64,000 nucleotides of DNA. Origin: Rhizobium sp. Q54. Lineage in GTDB: Bacteria > Pseudomonadota > Alphaproteobacteria > ATCC43930 > CGMCC-115725. This document shows positions 38,526-55,290 of the stretch, piece after piece. Under the pieces are notes generated by a model. That model did not search any database. It saw only the letters and a list, made by a program, of their open reading frames with translations, and was not told the DNA's origin. Location of the stretch: positions 1 to 64,000 of the forward strand of contig CAMATN010000006.1 in NCBI GenBank assembly GCA_945861155.1, in the 5' to 3' direction. Position 1 is the stretch's first letter; each line of letters opens with the position of its first letter. A program made the translations under genes and the position numbers.

Positions 38526-38915
38526 CTACCGCCGCGACTCGGGGTTGACCCAGCGGTCGCCATTCCTCGGATTGCTGCTGCCGTAGCCTGGATTATCGCG
38601 ATTACCGTCCCGGCGATATGCGCCCGAATTGCCGCGGCACTTCCGCTCTTCCTTGTACTCTCCGTCCTTGCTCCACTTCCGCTCGATCTTGCAGCGACCG
38701 TCGTCGTACTCCTCCTTGCGCTCACGGCCTTCGTAGCGTCCTTGTTGACGGGAGCCGCCTCTTCCTAGGTTGTCATCGTCGCGGTTGAGAGGACGGGAGT
38801 AGTCGCCGCGCTCGCGACCCTTGCCGCTTTCATCTTTCCAAGGGTCCGCCATCGCCGAACCCATCGATGCGGCGAGTGCAAAGCAGATGGTCAAAATGCC
38901 GAGGGTGTTGTTCAT
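38526..38915 (-). CDS. Secreted, highly charged hypothetical protein
   Basis: Signal MNNTLGILTICFALAASMGSAMA followed by an Arg/Asp/Gly-rich region. Confidence 0.65.
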   Translation of the reverse strand: MNNTLGILTICFALAASMGSAMADPWKDESGKGRERGDYSRPLNRDDDNLGRGGSRQQGRYEGRERKEEYDDGRCKIERKWSKDGEYKEERKCRGNSGAYRRDGNRDNPGYGSSNPRNGDRWVNPESRR

Positions 38916-39031
38916 GGGGACAATCCAGCAACCGTTAGGGACGCACTCACTTTAACGGGCGAGCGCGGCGATCATTCCGGCTGGCCCCATCTGCGCCCGA
39001 ATACCAGGTTTTCGGCGGGACTGATGGCCGA

Positions 39032-39433
39032 TTACTTCTGACCGGTTTCCTCGCGGTATTCCTTGAACACGCGCGAGGCCACCATCATCGATTCGCGGAT
39101 GATGGGCACGCCGATATAGCCCGACAGATGCAGCATCACCTCGATCAGCTCGTCCTCGGTCCAGCCCTGGCGCAAGGCCATGCGCAGATGCAGTTCGAGT
39201 TCGGGCTCGCGCCCCATGCAGGTGTCGGAGACGACGCAGAGCAGCGCCCTGGTCTTGGTGTCGAGGCCGGGCCGGGTCCACAGCGCGCCGAACACGGTCT
39301 CGGTCGCGACGTCGATGAATTTCTTCATCACCGGGTCGCTGTAGATCTCGCGCGCCGATTTCTCGACCGCAGCGTCGCCCATCAGCTGCCGCCGCATCGC
39401 CGCGCCCTTCTTGTAGAGTTCGCTCTCGGGCAT
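39032..39433 (-). CDS. Carboxymuconolactone decarboxylase-family protein
   Basis: MPESELYKKGAAMRRQLMGDAAVEKSAREIYSDPVMKKFIDVATETVFGALWTRPGLDTKTRALLCVVSDTCMGREPELELHLRMALRQGWTEDELIEVMLHLSGYIGVP. Confidence 0.9.
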   Translation of the reverse strand: MPESELYKKGAAMRRQLMGDAAVEKSAREIYSDPVMKKFIDVATETVFGALWTRPGLDTKTRALLCVVSDTCMGREPELELHLRMALRQGWTEDELIEVMLHLSGYIGVPIIRESMMVASRVFKEYREETGQK

Positions 39434-39557
39434 CTGATCCTCGCTGATTGAAATCGATCGGAGACATCTTGCCCGGCGCGACCGGGCGTGAACAGCCATT
39501 CGCGTTGCAAGCCCGCGGGGCTGGCCCCGGCGTTTCTTTGGTGCTATCCCGCGCGCC

Positions 39558-41090
39558 ATGCACGAAATTCTTCGGCGACTGGACGAGAAGCGCGAAGCTG
39601 CCCGTGCCGGCGGCGGGGCGCGGCGGATCGAGGCGCAGCACGCCAAGGGCAAGCTGACCGCGCGCGAGCGCCTCGACATTCTGCTCGACCCCGGTTCGTT
39701 CGAGGAATGGGACATGTTCGTCGAGCACCGCAGCCATGATTTCGGAATGGAAGCACAGCAGGTGCCCGGCGACGGCGTGGTGACCGGCTACGGCGCCGTC
39801 AACGGCCGGCTGGTTTTTGTGTTCAGCCAGGATTTCACCGTGTTCGGCGGCTCCCTGTCCGAGGCCCATGCCGAAAAGATCTGCAAGATCATGAACCAGG
39901 CGATCAACGTCGGCGCGCCGGTCATCGGCCTCAACGATTCCGGCGGCGCACGGATTCAGGAGGGGGTGGCCTCGCTCGCCGGCTATGCCGAAGTGTTTCA
40001 GCGCAACGTCATGGCCTCGGGGGTCGTGCCGCAGATTTCGCTGATCATGGGCCCCTGCGCCGGCGGCGCGGTCTATTCGCCGGCGATGACCGACTTCATC
40101 TTCATGGTCAAGGACAGCTCCTACATGTTCGTGACCGGCCCCGAGGTCGTCAAAACGGTCACGCACGAGACCGTGACCCAGGAGGAACTGGGCGGCGCGA
40201 TCACCCATACGACGCGCTCCGGCGTCGCCGATCTCGCGTTCGAGAACGATGTCGAGGCGCTCGTCGAATTGCGCCGCTTTGTCGATTTCCTGCCGGGCTC
40301 GAACCGGGCGCCGCCGCCGGCGCGGCCGTCGAGCGACCCGCCCGACCGCGCCGACCCCTCGCTCGACACGCTGATCCCCCCCAACCCGAACAAGCCCTAC
40401 GACATGCGCGAGCTGATCGAGAAGATCGCCGACGACGGCGATTTCTTCGAATTGCAGCCCAATTTCGCCGCCAACATCCTGATCGGCTTCGCGCGCATGG
40501 AGGGGGCGACGATCGGCATCGTCGCCAACCAGCCGATGATGCTGGCCGGCTGCCTCGACATCGACAGCGCGCGCAAGGCGGCGCGTTTTGTCCGGTTTTG
40601 CGACTGCTTCAACATTCCGATCGTGACCTTTGTCGACGTGCCGGGTTTTTTGCCGGGCACCGCCCAGGAACACGGCGCGATCATCAAGCACGGCGCCAAG
40701 CTCCTGTTCGCCTTCGCCGAGGCGACCGTGCCCAAGGTCACGCTGATCACCCGCAAGGCGTATGGCGGGGCCTATGACGTGATGAGTTCGAAGCATTTGC
40801 GGGGCGATGTTAATTTCGCCTGGCCCTCAGCCGAGATCGCGGTGATGGGGCCGAAGGGCGCGGTCGAAATCATCTTCCGCGCCAACAGCGGCGACGCCGC
40901 CGCGATCGAGGCGCGCACCGAGGAATACCGCGAGAAATTCGCCAACCCGTTCGTCGCGGCGAGCCGCGGCTTTATCGACGATGTGATCCAGCCGGCGACA
41001 ACGCGCCGTCGCCTGTGCCGCGCCCTCGCCATGCTGCGCGGCAAACAACTACGGAACCCGTGGAAAAAGCACGACAACATCCCGCTGTGA
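39558..41090 (+). CDS. pccB: Acyl-CoA (propionyl-CoA) carboxylase beta subunit
   Basis: [83 protein letters not shown]. Confidence 0.94.
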   Translation: MHEILRRLDEKREAARAGGGARRIEAQHAKGKLTARERLDILLDPGSFEEWDMFVEHRSHDFGMEAQQVPGDGVVTGYGAVNGRLVFVFSQDFTVFGGSLSEAHAEKICKIMNQAINVGAPVIGLNDSGGARIQEGVASLAGYAEVFQRNVMASGVVPQISLIMGPCAGGAVYSPAMTDFIFMVKDSSYMFVTGPEVVKTVTHETVTQEELGGAITHTTRSGVADLAFENDVEALVELRRFVDFLPGSNRAPPPARPSSDPPDRADPSLDTLIPPNPNKPYDMRELIEKIADDGDFFELQPNFAANILIGFARMEGATIGIVANQPMMLAGCLDIDSARKAARFVRFCDCFNIPIVTFVDVPGFLPGTAQEHGAIIKHGAKLLFAFAEATVPKVTLITRKAYGGAYDVMSSKHLRGDVNFAWPSAEIAVMGPKGAVEIIFRANSGDAAAIEARTEEYREKFANPFVAASRGFIDDVIQPATTRRRLCRALAMLRGKQLRNPWKKHDNIPL

Positions 41091-41098
41091 CGGCACCC

Positions 41099-41440
41099 TT
41101 ACGGACTCCCCAGGTCGTCATGGCCGGGCTCGTCCCGGCCATCCACGGCTCCATTGAGTTGGTCATAAAGGTCGGCCCAGGTGGGATTTGCCGCGAGTAT
41201 AAGACGCACCTTCCAGCGTCGCGGCCAATGCTTCATGTTATGCTCGCGTTGGATCGCCAACTTAATGTCGGCGTGTGGTTCCGCATATATCAGCCGCTTC
41301 AAACCATATCGCTTAGTGAAACCGTCCACGATGCCTTCCCGATGTTCCCACGCGCGACGCGGAAGATTGCTGGTGACGCCGGTGTACAGCGTACCATTCG
41401 GCCGATTGGTCATGATGTAGACCCACGCGCCTTCCATCAT
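41099..41440 (-). CDS. GIY-YIG nuclease-family protein within a repeat-bounded cassette
   Basis: AWVYIMTNRPNGTLYTGVTSNLPRRAWEHREG...FTKRYGLKRLIYAEPH; C-terminal VDGRDEPGHDDLGSP translated from the left repeat. Confidence 0.85.
   Translation of the reverse strand: MMEGAWVYIMTNRPNGTLYTGVTSNLPRRAWEHREGIVDGFTKRYGLKRLIYAEPHADIKLAIQREHNMKHWPRRWKVRLILAANPTWADLYDQLNGAVDGRDEPGHDDLGSP
41116..41147 (+). repeat. Left 32-bp boundary repeat of the GIY-YIG cassette
   Basis: CGTCATGGCCGGGCTCGTCCCGGCCATCCACG; inverted partner at 41479-41510 (31/32 identical). Confidence 0.92.
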
Positions 41441-41478
41441 AGAACATTACGGCAACATCTGCCGCGAGGCAACCCATT

Positions 41479-41510
41479 CGTGGATGGCCGGGACAAGCCC
41501 GGCCATGACG
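41479..41510 (-). repeat. Right 32-bp boundary repeat of the GIY-YIG cassette (inverted)
   Basis: CGTGGATGGCCGGGACAAGCCCGGCCATGACG. Confidence 0.92.
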
Positions 41511-41529
41511 ATCTTTTCTTTTCTGCGTG

Positions 41530-43503
41530 ATGTTCGCCAAGATTCTGATCGCCAACCGGGGCGAGATCGCTTGTCGCGTCATTCGCACGGCGCGGCGGAT
41601 GGGGATCGCGACGGTCGCGATTTATTCCGATGCTGATTCCGAGGCGCTGCACGTGCGCGAAGCCGACGAGGCGGTGTTGATCGGACCGCCCCCCTCGGCC
41701 GATAGCTATCTGCGGATCGACCGCATCGTCGAGGCGTGCCGCCGGACCGGCGCCGAGGCGGTGCATCCCGGGTACGGGTTTTTGTCGGAGCGCCCGGATT
41801 TCGCGACGGCGCTCGCCGATGCCGGGATCGCATTCATCGGCCCCAGCCCCGAGGCGATCGCGGCGATGGGCGACAAGATCGAATCGAAAAAACTGGCGGC
41901 CGCGGCCGGGGTCACGACCGTGCCGGGGCATCTCGGCATTGTCCCCGATATCGATGCGGCCATCGCCGTCGCGCACGAGATCGGCTATCCGGTCATGATC
42001 AAGGCGTCGGCCGGGGGCGGCGGCAAGGGCATGCGCATCGCCCGCGACGATGCCGAATTGCACGGCGGCTGGCGCGGCGCGGCGAGCGAAGCGCGCTCCA
42101 GCTTTGGCGACGACCGCATTTTCCTCGAAAAATACATCGAGGAGCCGCGCCACATCGAGATCCAGGTGCTTGGCGACATGCACGGCACCATCGTGCATCT
42201 GGGCGAGCGCGAATGCTCGATCCAACGCCGGCATCAAAAGGTCGTCGAGGAATCGCCGAGCCCGTTCATCGACCCCGCGACCCGGGCGGCGATGGGAGCG
42301 CAGGCGGTGGCGCTGGCGCGCGCGGTCGGCTACCGCTCGGCCGGCACGGTCGAGTTCATCGTCGACCGCGAGCGCAATTTCTATTTCCTCGAAATGAACA
42401 CGCGGCTGCAGGTCGAGCATCCGGTGACCGAGGCAGTGACCGGGCTCGATCTGGTCGAGCTGATGATCCGGGTCGCGGCCGGCGAGAAACTCCCGTTTAC
42501 CCAGGAAGATGTACGCCAAACCGGCTGGGCGATCGAGGCGCGGGTCTATGCAGAGGACCCGCAGCGCGATTTCCTGCCGGCGATTGGCCGCCTCGTGCGC
42601 TATCGCCCGCCCGAAGGCGACGGGATCAGGGTCGATTCCGGCGTGTTCGAGGGGGCCGAGATCAGTCTTTATTACGATCCGATGATCGCCAAGCTCGTCG
42701 CGTTTGGCGCCGACCGGGAGATCGCGATCGAGCGGCTGCGCGGGGCGCTCGACCGCTTCTACATTGCCGGAGTGCGGCACAATATCGCCTTTTTGGGAGC
42801 GATCGCGGCGAGCGAGCGGTTTCGCGCCGGCGCGCTGTCGACCGACTTTATCGTCGAGACTTTTCCGGGCGGTTTCGCCCCGCCGACCGAGCCGGTCGCC
42901 GCCGATCACGTGTTGTTGATCGCCGCGGCGCTGGCGGAAACCCGACTGCACGAGAGCGAGATCGCCGGTCCCGGGGCGATGACGCTAACGCCGCGACAGC
43001 TGACCGTGTTGCTGGACAAACGGGCCTGCGCGGTATCGGCCAAAGCCGACGGCAGCGCCTATGTCGTCGAAATTGACGGCCAAAACTGCCGCGCCGCGAC
43101 CGATTGGCGTCCCGGCCAAATGCTGATGCATCTGCGCATCGACGATCGGCTCGCGACGGTGCAGGTCGAGCGGCTGCGCGGGCGCGCCTTTCGGCTGGTG
43201 CATGACGGCGTGATCCGCCGCGCCCAGGTGCTGTCGCCGCGCGCCGCCGAATTGTTGCAGCAGATGCCGGAAAAACAGCCGGCGGACACCTCGCGCCTGG
43301 TGCTGTCGCCGATGCCGGGTCTTTTGACCGCAATCGTCGTCGCCGAGGGCCAGGAGGTCAAGGCGGGCGAGCCGTTGGTTGTCGTCGAGGCGATGAAGAT
43401 GGAGAACGTGCTGCGCGCCGAGCGCGACGGCCGGATCGCCAAACTGCGCGCCAAGCCCGGCGACAGCCTCGCCGTCGATCAGATCATCCTCGAATTGGAG
43501 TGA
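41530..43503 (+). CDS. pccA: Acyl-CoA (propionyl-CoA) carboxylase alpha subunit, biotin-containing
   Basis: [35 protein letters not shown]; biotinylation motif [11 protein letters not shown]. Confidence 0.94.
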   Translation: MFAKILIANRGEIACRVIRTARRMGIATVAIYSDADSEALHVREADEAVLIGPPPSADSYLRIDRIVEACRRTGAEAVHPGYGFLSERPDFATALADAGIAFIGPSPEAIAAMGDKIESKKLAAAAGVTTVPGHLGIVPDIDAAIAVAHEIGYPVMIKASAGGGGKGMRIARDDAELHGGWRGAASEARSSFGDDRIFLEKYIEEPRHIEIQVLGDMHGTIVHLGERECSIQRRHQKVVEESPSPFIDPATRAAMGAQAVALARAVGYRSAGTVEFIVDRERNFYFLEMNTRLQVEHPVTEAVTGLDLVELMIRVAAGEKLPFTQEDVRQTGWAIEARVYAEDPQRDFLPAIGRLVRYRPPEGDGIRVDSGVFEGAEISLYYDPMIAKLVAFGADREIAIERLRGALDRFYIAGVRHNIAFLGAIAASERFRAGALSTDFIVETFPGGFAPPTEPVAADHVLLIAAALAETRLHESEIAGPGAMTLTPRQLTVLLDKRACAVSAKADGSAYVVEIDGQNCRAATDWRPGQMLMHLRIDDRLATVQVERLRGRAFRLVHDGVIRRAQVLSPRAAELLQQMPEKQPADTSRLVLSPMPGLLTAIVVAEGQEVKAGEPLVVVEAMKMENVLRAERDGRIAKLRAKPGDSLAVDQIILELE

Positions 43504-43507
43504 TGGG

Positions 43508-43783
43508 GTGCGGAGCGTGCGGCTGCGCATCGCCGGCCGGGTGCAGGGGGTCGGCTATCGCGCCTGGGCGATCCAGGCGGCCACAAGGCTGGGATTGCGC
43601 GGCTGGGTGCGCAACCGCGCCGACGGCAGCGTCGAGGCCCTGGTCATCGGGCCGGACGATGCGGTGTCGGCGATGATCGAGGCGTGCCGCGAGGGACCGT
43701 TCGGCGCCCGGGTCGCCGGGGTAGCGGCCGACGAGGCCGCCGATGACGGCAGCCCCGGCTTCACGCCGCGCGCTACCGTCTGA
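43508..43783 (+). CDS. Acylphosphatase
   Basis: [45 protein letters not shown]. Confidence 0.95.
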   Translation: MRSVRLRIAGRVQGVGYRAWAIQAATRLGLRGWVRNRADGSVEALVIGPDDAVSAMIEACREGPFGARVAGVAADEAADDGSPGFTPRATV

Positions 43784-43818
43784 CAATTGTTTCGCGACGA
43801 TGGCGCGCCGGCGCCGGG

Positions 43819-44721
43819 TCAGTGCGACATCAACAGCGGCACGGTGATGTGGTCGAGCAAATCGCGGCTGACCCCGCCGAGCAGCGCCTCGCGCAGTTGC
43901 GAGTGGTGATAGGCGCCGGCGACGATCAGGTCGACATCGTGATCGGAGGCGCGCGACAGCAGCACATCCGAGACCGAGAGATCGCCCTGCGGCGCCTCTT
44001 CCCCCCGAGCGGGCAAGCCGTGCCGCTGGAGATGCCTGACGACCCGGGTCAGCGACGGCCCGTCGCGCTCGAAACCCGCCTCCTGGGCGCGCACCGTCAC
44101 GATTGTGACCGCCTCGGCCTTGGCGATCAACGGCAGCGCGTCGTGCAGCGCGCGCGCCGCCTCGCGGGTGCCATCCCAGGCGACGAGCACGCGTCGCCCG
44201 ATCGCGCCGAACTCGCCGGCATAGGGCACCACCAGCATCGGCCGCCCGGCGGCGACCACGACCTGCTCCGGCCGAAAACCGGTGAGGACGCGGTGATCTG
44301 GCGAGGTCTGCCCGAAGACGGCGAGGTCGACCGTGCGCAGCAGCGCGACCAGATCGTCGCCCTCGCCCGACCCGAACAGGTGCCAATCGCCCTCGATCGC
44401 GTGCGGCCGGACCGCCTCGCGGAAGCGCTCCTCGACGATGTCGGCCAGCGCGGCGCCATGCACCAAATCGGCATTGGCCGCGGGCCGCGCGCCCGGAACG
44501 GGAATCCCGGCGACCAGACTGCCTTCGGCAACCGCGGAGGCCTCAGCCGGCGCACGGAAACCGAGGCCGCCATAGGGCGCGGCGCCGGGGAGTTCCTCGG
44601 TCAGCACATAGGCGGCCGACAGATGCGCGTGGTGCTCGCGCGCCAGCGCGGCGGCGAGCCGCAACCGGCTGTCGCCGGCATCGGTCGGATCGAGGCAGAC
44701 GAGGATATCCTTGAGGCCCAT
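43819..44721 (-). CDS. Universal stress protein (two-domain)
   Basis: MGLKDILVCLDPTDAGDSRLRLAAALAREHHAHLSAAYVL; RASDHDVDLIVAGAYHHSQLREALLGGVSRDLLDHITVPLLMSH. Confidence 0.92.
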   Translation of the reverse strand: MGLKDILVCLDPTDAGDSRLRLAAALAREHHAHLSAAYVLTEELPGAAPYGGLGFRAPAEASAVAEGSLVAGIPVPGARPAANADLVHGAALADIVEERFREAVRPHAIEGDWHLFGSGEGDDLVALLRTVDLAVFGQTSPDHRVLTGFRPEQVVVAAGRPMLVVPYAGEFGAIGRRVLVAWDGTREAARALHDALPLIAKAEAVTIVTVRAQEAGFERDGPSLTRVVRHLQRHGLPARGEEAPQGDLSVSDVLLSRASDHDVDLIVAGAYHHSQLREALLGGVSRDLLDHITVPLLMSH

Positions 44722-44883
44722 CGCTCGCGCTCCAATTGGCAAAGACGGTCTGTCCTACAACGCAACGGTTGCGCCAATGTTCCGCCTCGGCGTGAGCCGG
44801 GTTGGGTGTCGGGCGCGCCAAGAATGCGCCATGCGCGGCGCCGATGCCTCTGCTAGAATGCCCGCAAGACGATCGAAACCAAA

Positions 44884-45930
44884 ATGCGAAGCGGGGAGGC
44901 GATGCGGCGGATCAAGGTGATGGCGGTCATCATCGCCCTTTGGACCCTTGGGGGCTTCGGCGTCGTCGGCATCGCTCGGGCCGAACCGTTGACGATCCGC
45001 GTCGGCTGGGTGGTGACGCCAGGGCACCTGGCGCCGCTGATCGAGGCGCTGGGCAAGCGCGAACCCGGGGTCTTCAGGCATCTCGGCCGCAGCTATGTGA
45101 TGCAAGCCGTGCGCTTTCAGGGGACGACCCCGCAAATCCAGGCGCAGGCGATCGGCGAGATCGAAGTCGCGGCCTTCTCGACCGCGGCGCTCGCGCTGTC
45201 GATCACCAACGCGAACCTCGACGAGCGGGTCGTCGCCGACGTCGTCGCCGACGGGTTTCCGGGATATTTCAGCGAGAATTTCGTCGTGCTCGCCGATGGT
45301 CCGATCAAGAAGATCGAGGACGTCCGGGGCCGCCGGGTGGCCACCAACGCGATCGGATCGGCCCACGACTTGGCGATGCGGACGATGTTCCGCAAACACG
45401 GCCTCAAGGACGCCGATTTCACGACGATCGAAACCAATTTCGCCAACATGCCGGCGATGCTCGATGGCGGCAAGCTCGACCTGATCGGCACGCTGCCGGT
45501 GTTTCTGCAGGAACTGCGCCGCAACCCGAAATATCGCGTGCTGTTTACCGCGCGCGACGCGGTCGGGCCGACGCAAGCGGTGCTGTGGGTGATGCGCGCC
45601 GAATTGATCGCCAAGCACCGGCCGGTGTTCGTCGATTTCTTCGAGGATCACATCCGGGCGGTGCGCTGGTTTCTCGATGAGAAGAACCGCGACGCGGCGC
45701 TCGACCTGCTCGCCGGGGTGACCAAACTGCCGAAGGCAAATCTGACCTTCGCGTTCACCGGCGACGATTTTTATCATTCGCCCGACGCGCGGCCCGAACT
45801 GGACTCGGTCCAGCGCGAAATCAACGAGGCGGTCAAACTCGGGGTCCTGCCGAAGCCGGTCGAGATCAGGCCCAAATACGTCGATTTGTCGTTGATCGAG
45901 GAAGCCAAAACGCGGATCGACGGCAAGTAG
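44884..45930 (+). CDS. ABC transporter substrate-binding protein, taurine/sulfonate/nitrate type
   Basis: Signal peptide, then PLTIRVGWVVTPGHLAPLIEALGKREPGVFRHLGRSYVMQAVRFQGTTPQIQAQAIGEIEVAAFSTAALALSITNAN. Confidence 0.87.
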   Translation: MRSGEAMRRIKVMAVIIALWTLGGFGVVGIARAEPLTIRVGWVVTPGHLAPLIEALGKREPGVFRHLGRSYVMQAVRFQGTTPQIQAQAIGEIEVAAFSTAALALSITNANLDERVVADVVADGFPGYFSENFVVLADGPIKKIEDVRGRRVATNAIGSAHDLAMRTMFRKHGLKDADFTTIETNFANMPAMLDGGKLDLIGTLPVFLQELRRNPKYRVLFTARDAVGPTQAVLWVMRAELIAKHRPVFVDFFEDHIRAVRWFLDEKNRDAALDLLAGVTKLPKANLTFAFTGDDFYHSPDARPELDSVQREINEAVKLGVLPKPVEIRPKYVDLSLIEEAKTRIDGK

Positions 45931-45989
45931 CCTCTGTTCGGTAACATTGATGACTTCTAAAGACGCCCATCTACTGTCCCGCCCTCGTG

Positions 45990-46081
45990 TGTCATTGCGA
46001 GCGAAGCGAAGCAATCTCGGGCCGAGATGCCTCCGGGCTTCGAGATTGCTTCGTCGCCTTACGGCACCTCGCAATGACAAT
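45990..46081. repeat. Second copy of the GTCATTGCGAG...GATTGCTTCG...CTCGCAATGAC palindromic repeat
   Basis: Same family as 18592-18684. Confidence 0.9.
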
Positions 46082-46110
46082 GTTGGTGTTATTTGGCGAG
46101 GCGCGGGACG

Positions 46111-46905
46111 GTGAGCGACCCGGCGCATATCGTTATCGAGCGGGTCAGCCATGAATACCGGCCGGCGCGGGGCCGGCCGGTGCTGGCGCTCGACAATGTG
46201 TCGCTGTCGGTGCAGGACCGCGAGTTCCTGGCGCTGCTCGGGCCCAGCGGTTGCGGCAAGAGCACGCTCCTCTATCTGGTCGGCGGGTTCCTGCCGGTCG
46301 AGCAGGGCCGGATCCTGGTCGACGAACGGCCGATCGCCGGTCCGGGGCCGGATCGCGGCATCGTCTTTCAGCATTTCGCGCTGTTTCCGTGGAAGACGGT
46401 GATCCAGAACGTGCTGTACGGCCTCGAAAAGCAGGATCTGGCGCGCGAGGAACGGCTGCGCCGCGCCCGCCAGTTCATCGAACTGGTCGGCCTCGCCGGG
46501 TTCGAGGACAGCTATCCCTCGCAGCTCTCGGGCGGCATGAAGCAGCGCGCCGCGATCGCCCGCACCCTCGCGATCGACCCGCGCGTCTTGCTGATGGACG
46601 AGCCGTTCGGCGCGCTCGACGCCCAGACCCGCAGCCTGATGCAGGCCGAGCTATTGGGCATCTGGCAGCGCTCGCGCAAGACCGTGATCTTTGTCACCCA
46701 CGATGTGCACGAAGCGGTGTTTCTCGCCGAGCGCATCGCGGTCATGTCGGCGCGCCCCGGTCGCATCAAGGAAATCGTCGAGACCCATTTCGACAAGGAC
46801 GACCCCGATTTGACGCGCACCCGAGAATTCGTCGAGACCGTCGATCACGTGTGGAACCTGGTGCGCGCCGAGGCGATCCAGGCCCAGCGCAGCGGGGCGG
46901 CATGA
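46111..46905 (+). CDS. ABC transporter ATP-binding protein (SsuB/TauB type)
   Basis: LLGPSGCGKSTLLYLVGGFLPVEQG; QLSGGMKQRAAIARTLAIDPRVLLMDEPFGALDAQTR. Confidence 0.94.
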   Translation: MSDPAHIVIERVSHEYRPARGRPVLALDNVSLSVQDREFLALLGPSGCGKSTLLYLVGGFLPVEQGRILVDERPIAGPGPDRGIVFQHFALFPWKTVIQNVLYGLEKQDLAREERLRRARQFIELVGLAGFEDSYPSQLSGGMKQRAAIARTLAIDPRVLLMDEPFGALDAQTRSLMQAELLGIWQRSRKTVIFVTHDVHEAVFLAERIAVMSARPGRIKEIVETHFDKDDPDLTRTREFVETVDHVWNLVRAEAIQAQRSGAA

Positions 46906-47711
46906 CCAACATCACGAGCGGCAATTCCACCTCCGGCGCCTCCGCGACCGGCTTTTCCCTGACCGGCATCGCTACGCGGCTGCCGCGCTACACGCCGCTC
47001 TTCCTGCTGGCGATCGCGTGGGAGGTGACGACGCGCGGCGGGCTCGTCCCGATCGCCGCGCTGCCGGCGCTTGATACCGTGGCGGTCGCCTGGTGGGATC
47101 TCGCGGTCGGCGGCGATCTGTGGCGCAACGGCGTCGCCTCGATGACGCGCGCCGCATCCGGGCTCGGCCTGGCGGTCATCTGCGGCAGCCTGATCGGCAT
47201 CCTGATGGCGTGGTACAAGCCGGTCCGGATCGCGGCCAACCCGATCGTGCAGTTCTTCTACCCGATGCCGAAATCGGCGCTGATCCCGGTCATGGTGCTG
47301 TGGCTCGGCTTTGGCGACGCGTCGAAGATCGTGCTGATCTTTGTCGGCTGCCTGTTGCCGATCACGCTCAGCGCGTTCAACGGCGCGCGCGGCACCGACG
47401 AAGTCTTGATCTGGTCGGCGCGCAGCATGGGGGCGAGCCGCGCCCGGGTGCTGTGGGAAGTCGTGCTGCCGAGCGCCCTGCCGGAGCTGATGAGCGGCAT
47501 CCGCACGGCGCTCGCGCTGTCGTTCGTACTCTTGGTCAGCTCCGAGCTGGTCGTCGCGCGCGAGGGCTTCGGCTACATGATCGGCTGGCTCGGCGATGGC
47601 GGCGCCTACGACGCGATGTTCGCGGTGGTGTTGACCGTGGCGCTGTTGGGCTTTGCCGCCGACCGGCTCTATCTGATGCTGATGCGGCGCGTCCTGGCAT
47701 GGCGCGAATGA
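46902..47711 (+). CDS. ABC transporter permease (SsuC/TauC type)
   Basis: YPMPKSALIPVMVLWLGFGDASKIVLIFVGCLLPITLSAFNGARGTDEVLIWSARSMGASRARVLWEVVLPSALPELMSGIRTALA. Confidence 0.93.
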   Translation: MTNITSGNSTSGASATGFSLTGIATRLPRYTPLFLLAIAWEVTTRGGLVPIAALPALDTVAVAWWDLAVGGDLWRNGVASMTRAASGLGLAVICGSLIGILMAWYKPVRIAANPIVQFFYPMPKSALIPVMVLWLGFGDASKIVLIFVGCLLPITLSAFNGARGTDEVLIWSARSMGASRARVLWEVVLPSALPELMSGIRTALALSFVLLVSSELVVAREGFGYMIGWLGDGGAYDAMFAVVLTVALLGFAADRLYLMLMRRVLAWRE

Positions 47712-47735
47712 CCGAACTGGACGCCCCGCTCCGCG

Positions 47736-47783
47736 CCCCCTCCCTAACCCTCCCCCGCCCGCGGGGGAGGGTTAGGGAGGGGG
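47736..47783. repeat. Perfect 23-bp inverted repeat with 2-nt spacer (CCCCCTCCCTAACCCTCCCCCGC-CC-GCGGGGGAGGGTTAGGGAGGGGG)
   Basis: Arms 47736-47758 and 47761-47783, read directly. Confidence 0.95.
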
Positions 47784-47813
47784 CGGCCGGCGTCTCCCGG
47801 TTTTCGGCTCGAT

Positions 47814-48596
47814 GTGGCGTTGGCCGCGCTCGCGCGCCGCGCCGGCGCGATCGGCTCGCTGGTCGTGCTGGTCGTAGCGTGGGAAGCCGCCGCGCGCAGC
47901 GGCGTCGTGACCCCGTTCCTGCTGCCGCCGCTCTCGGTCGTGCTCGCCCGGGTCGGCGAGGACGCGATGTCGGGCGAGCTGGCGATCAATCTCGGGCTGA
48001 CCCTCTACCGCGCGCTGACCGGGTTCGCGATCGCCGCGGTGGCCGGGGTCGCGCTCGGCATCCTGATGACGCGGCGCCCGCTGGTCCGCTGGTTTTTCGA
48101 CCCGATCGTCTCGGTCGGGTTTCCGATGCCGAAGATCGCGTTTCTGCCGGTCTTCATGCTGTGGCTCGGCCTCTACGATTTTTCCAAGATCTCGATGGCG
48201 GTGTTCAACGCGATCTTTCCGGTGATCACCGCGACGATGGCCGCCGCCGAGGGGGTCGACCGCCAGCTCGTGTGGTCGGCGCGCAGCCTCGGCGCCAGCG
48301 AGCGGCAGCTGTTGCGCGAGATCATCCTGCCGGCGGCATTGCCGCAGATCCTGACCGGGCTGCAAGTAGCGCTGCCGATCTCGATGATCGTGATGATCGT
48401 CACCGAGATGCTGATGGGCGGCCAGGGTCTCGGCGGGGCGATGATCGCCGCCTCGCGCTTCGCCGATTCCCCCGGTGTCTTCGCCGGCATCATCGAGATC
48501 GCGCTCGCCGGGCTGTGCCTCGTCAAGGCGATGACGATGCTGCGCCGCAAACTGTTGCGCTGGCACCAGGAAGCGCAAGAGCCGACCACCGTGTGA
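47814..48596 (+). CDS. ABC transporter permease (second, SsuC/TauC type)
   Basis: GFPMPKIAFLPVFMLWLGLYDFSKISMAVFNAIFPVITATMAAAEGVDRQLVWSARSLGASERQLLREIILPAALPQILTGLQVAL. Confidence 0.93.
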   Translation: MALAALARRAGAIGSLVVLVVAWEAAARSGVVTPFLLPPLSVVLARVGEDAMSGELAINLGLTLYRALTGFAIAAVAGVALGILMTRRPLVRWFFDPIVSVGFPMPKIAFLPVFMLWLGLYDFSKISMAVFNAIFPVITATMAAAEGVDRQLVWSARSLGASERQLLREIILPAALPQILTGLQVALPISMIVMIVTEMLMGGQGLGGAMIAASRFADSPGVFAGIIEIALAGLCLVKAMTMLRRKLLRWHQEAQEPTTV

Positions 48597-48939
48597 TCGG
48601 ACGCGTCGCCGCGTTGCGAATTTTCTGATCTTTTTTGGAACGACTACGGAAAACGGTCGTTCGCCACCGTCCGCAATGTCGGAGCAATGTTGCCGACAAT
48701 AACCGGGAGACGCCGACAGGCGCTGGGGCAATGCGTTGAAATCAGGCCATTCGCGGCAGTTCGCCGATCCCCGCGCGTTCAGGATTTTTTTATCTCCGCG
48801 CTTGCCAATCTTGCCCGCGGAAAGGACACTGCCGTCCTCCGCAAGCACCTTCTCGATTCTGGAACAGTCCCCGCCGCCCCACCGGAAGGCGCGGCGGCGT
48901 TACGTTGAGTCGTTCACCTGAGCCCGCAAGGAGTCGAGC

Positions 48940-55290
<6,351 letters not shown>

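Noticed and set aside
38952-40796. 614-aa minus-strand ORF
   Set aside because: Shadow across pccB and the carboxymuconolactone decarboxylase gene. Composition (His/Asp/Arg rich) is typical of antisense frames.
41015-41530. 171-aa plus-strand ORF ending ...FVDGRDKPGHDDLFFSA
   Set aside because: Opposite to the well-supported GIY-YIG gene; its C-terminus is merely translation of the right boundary repeat.
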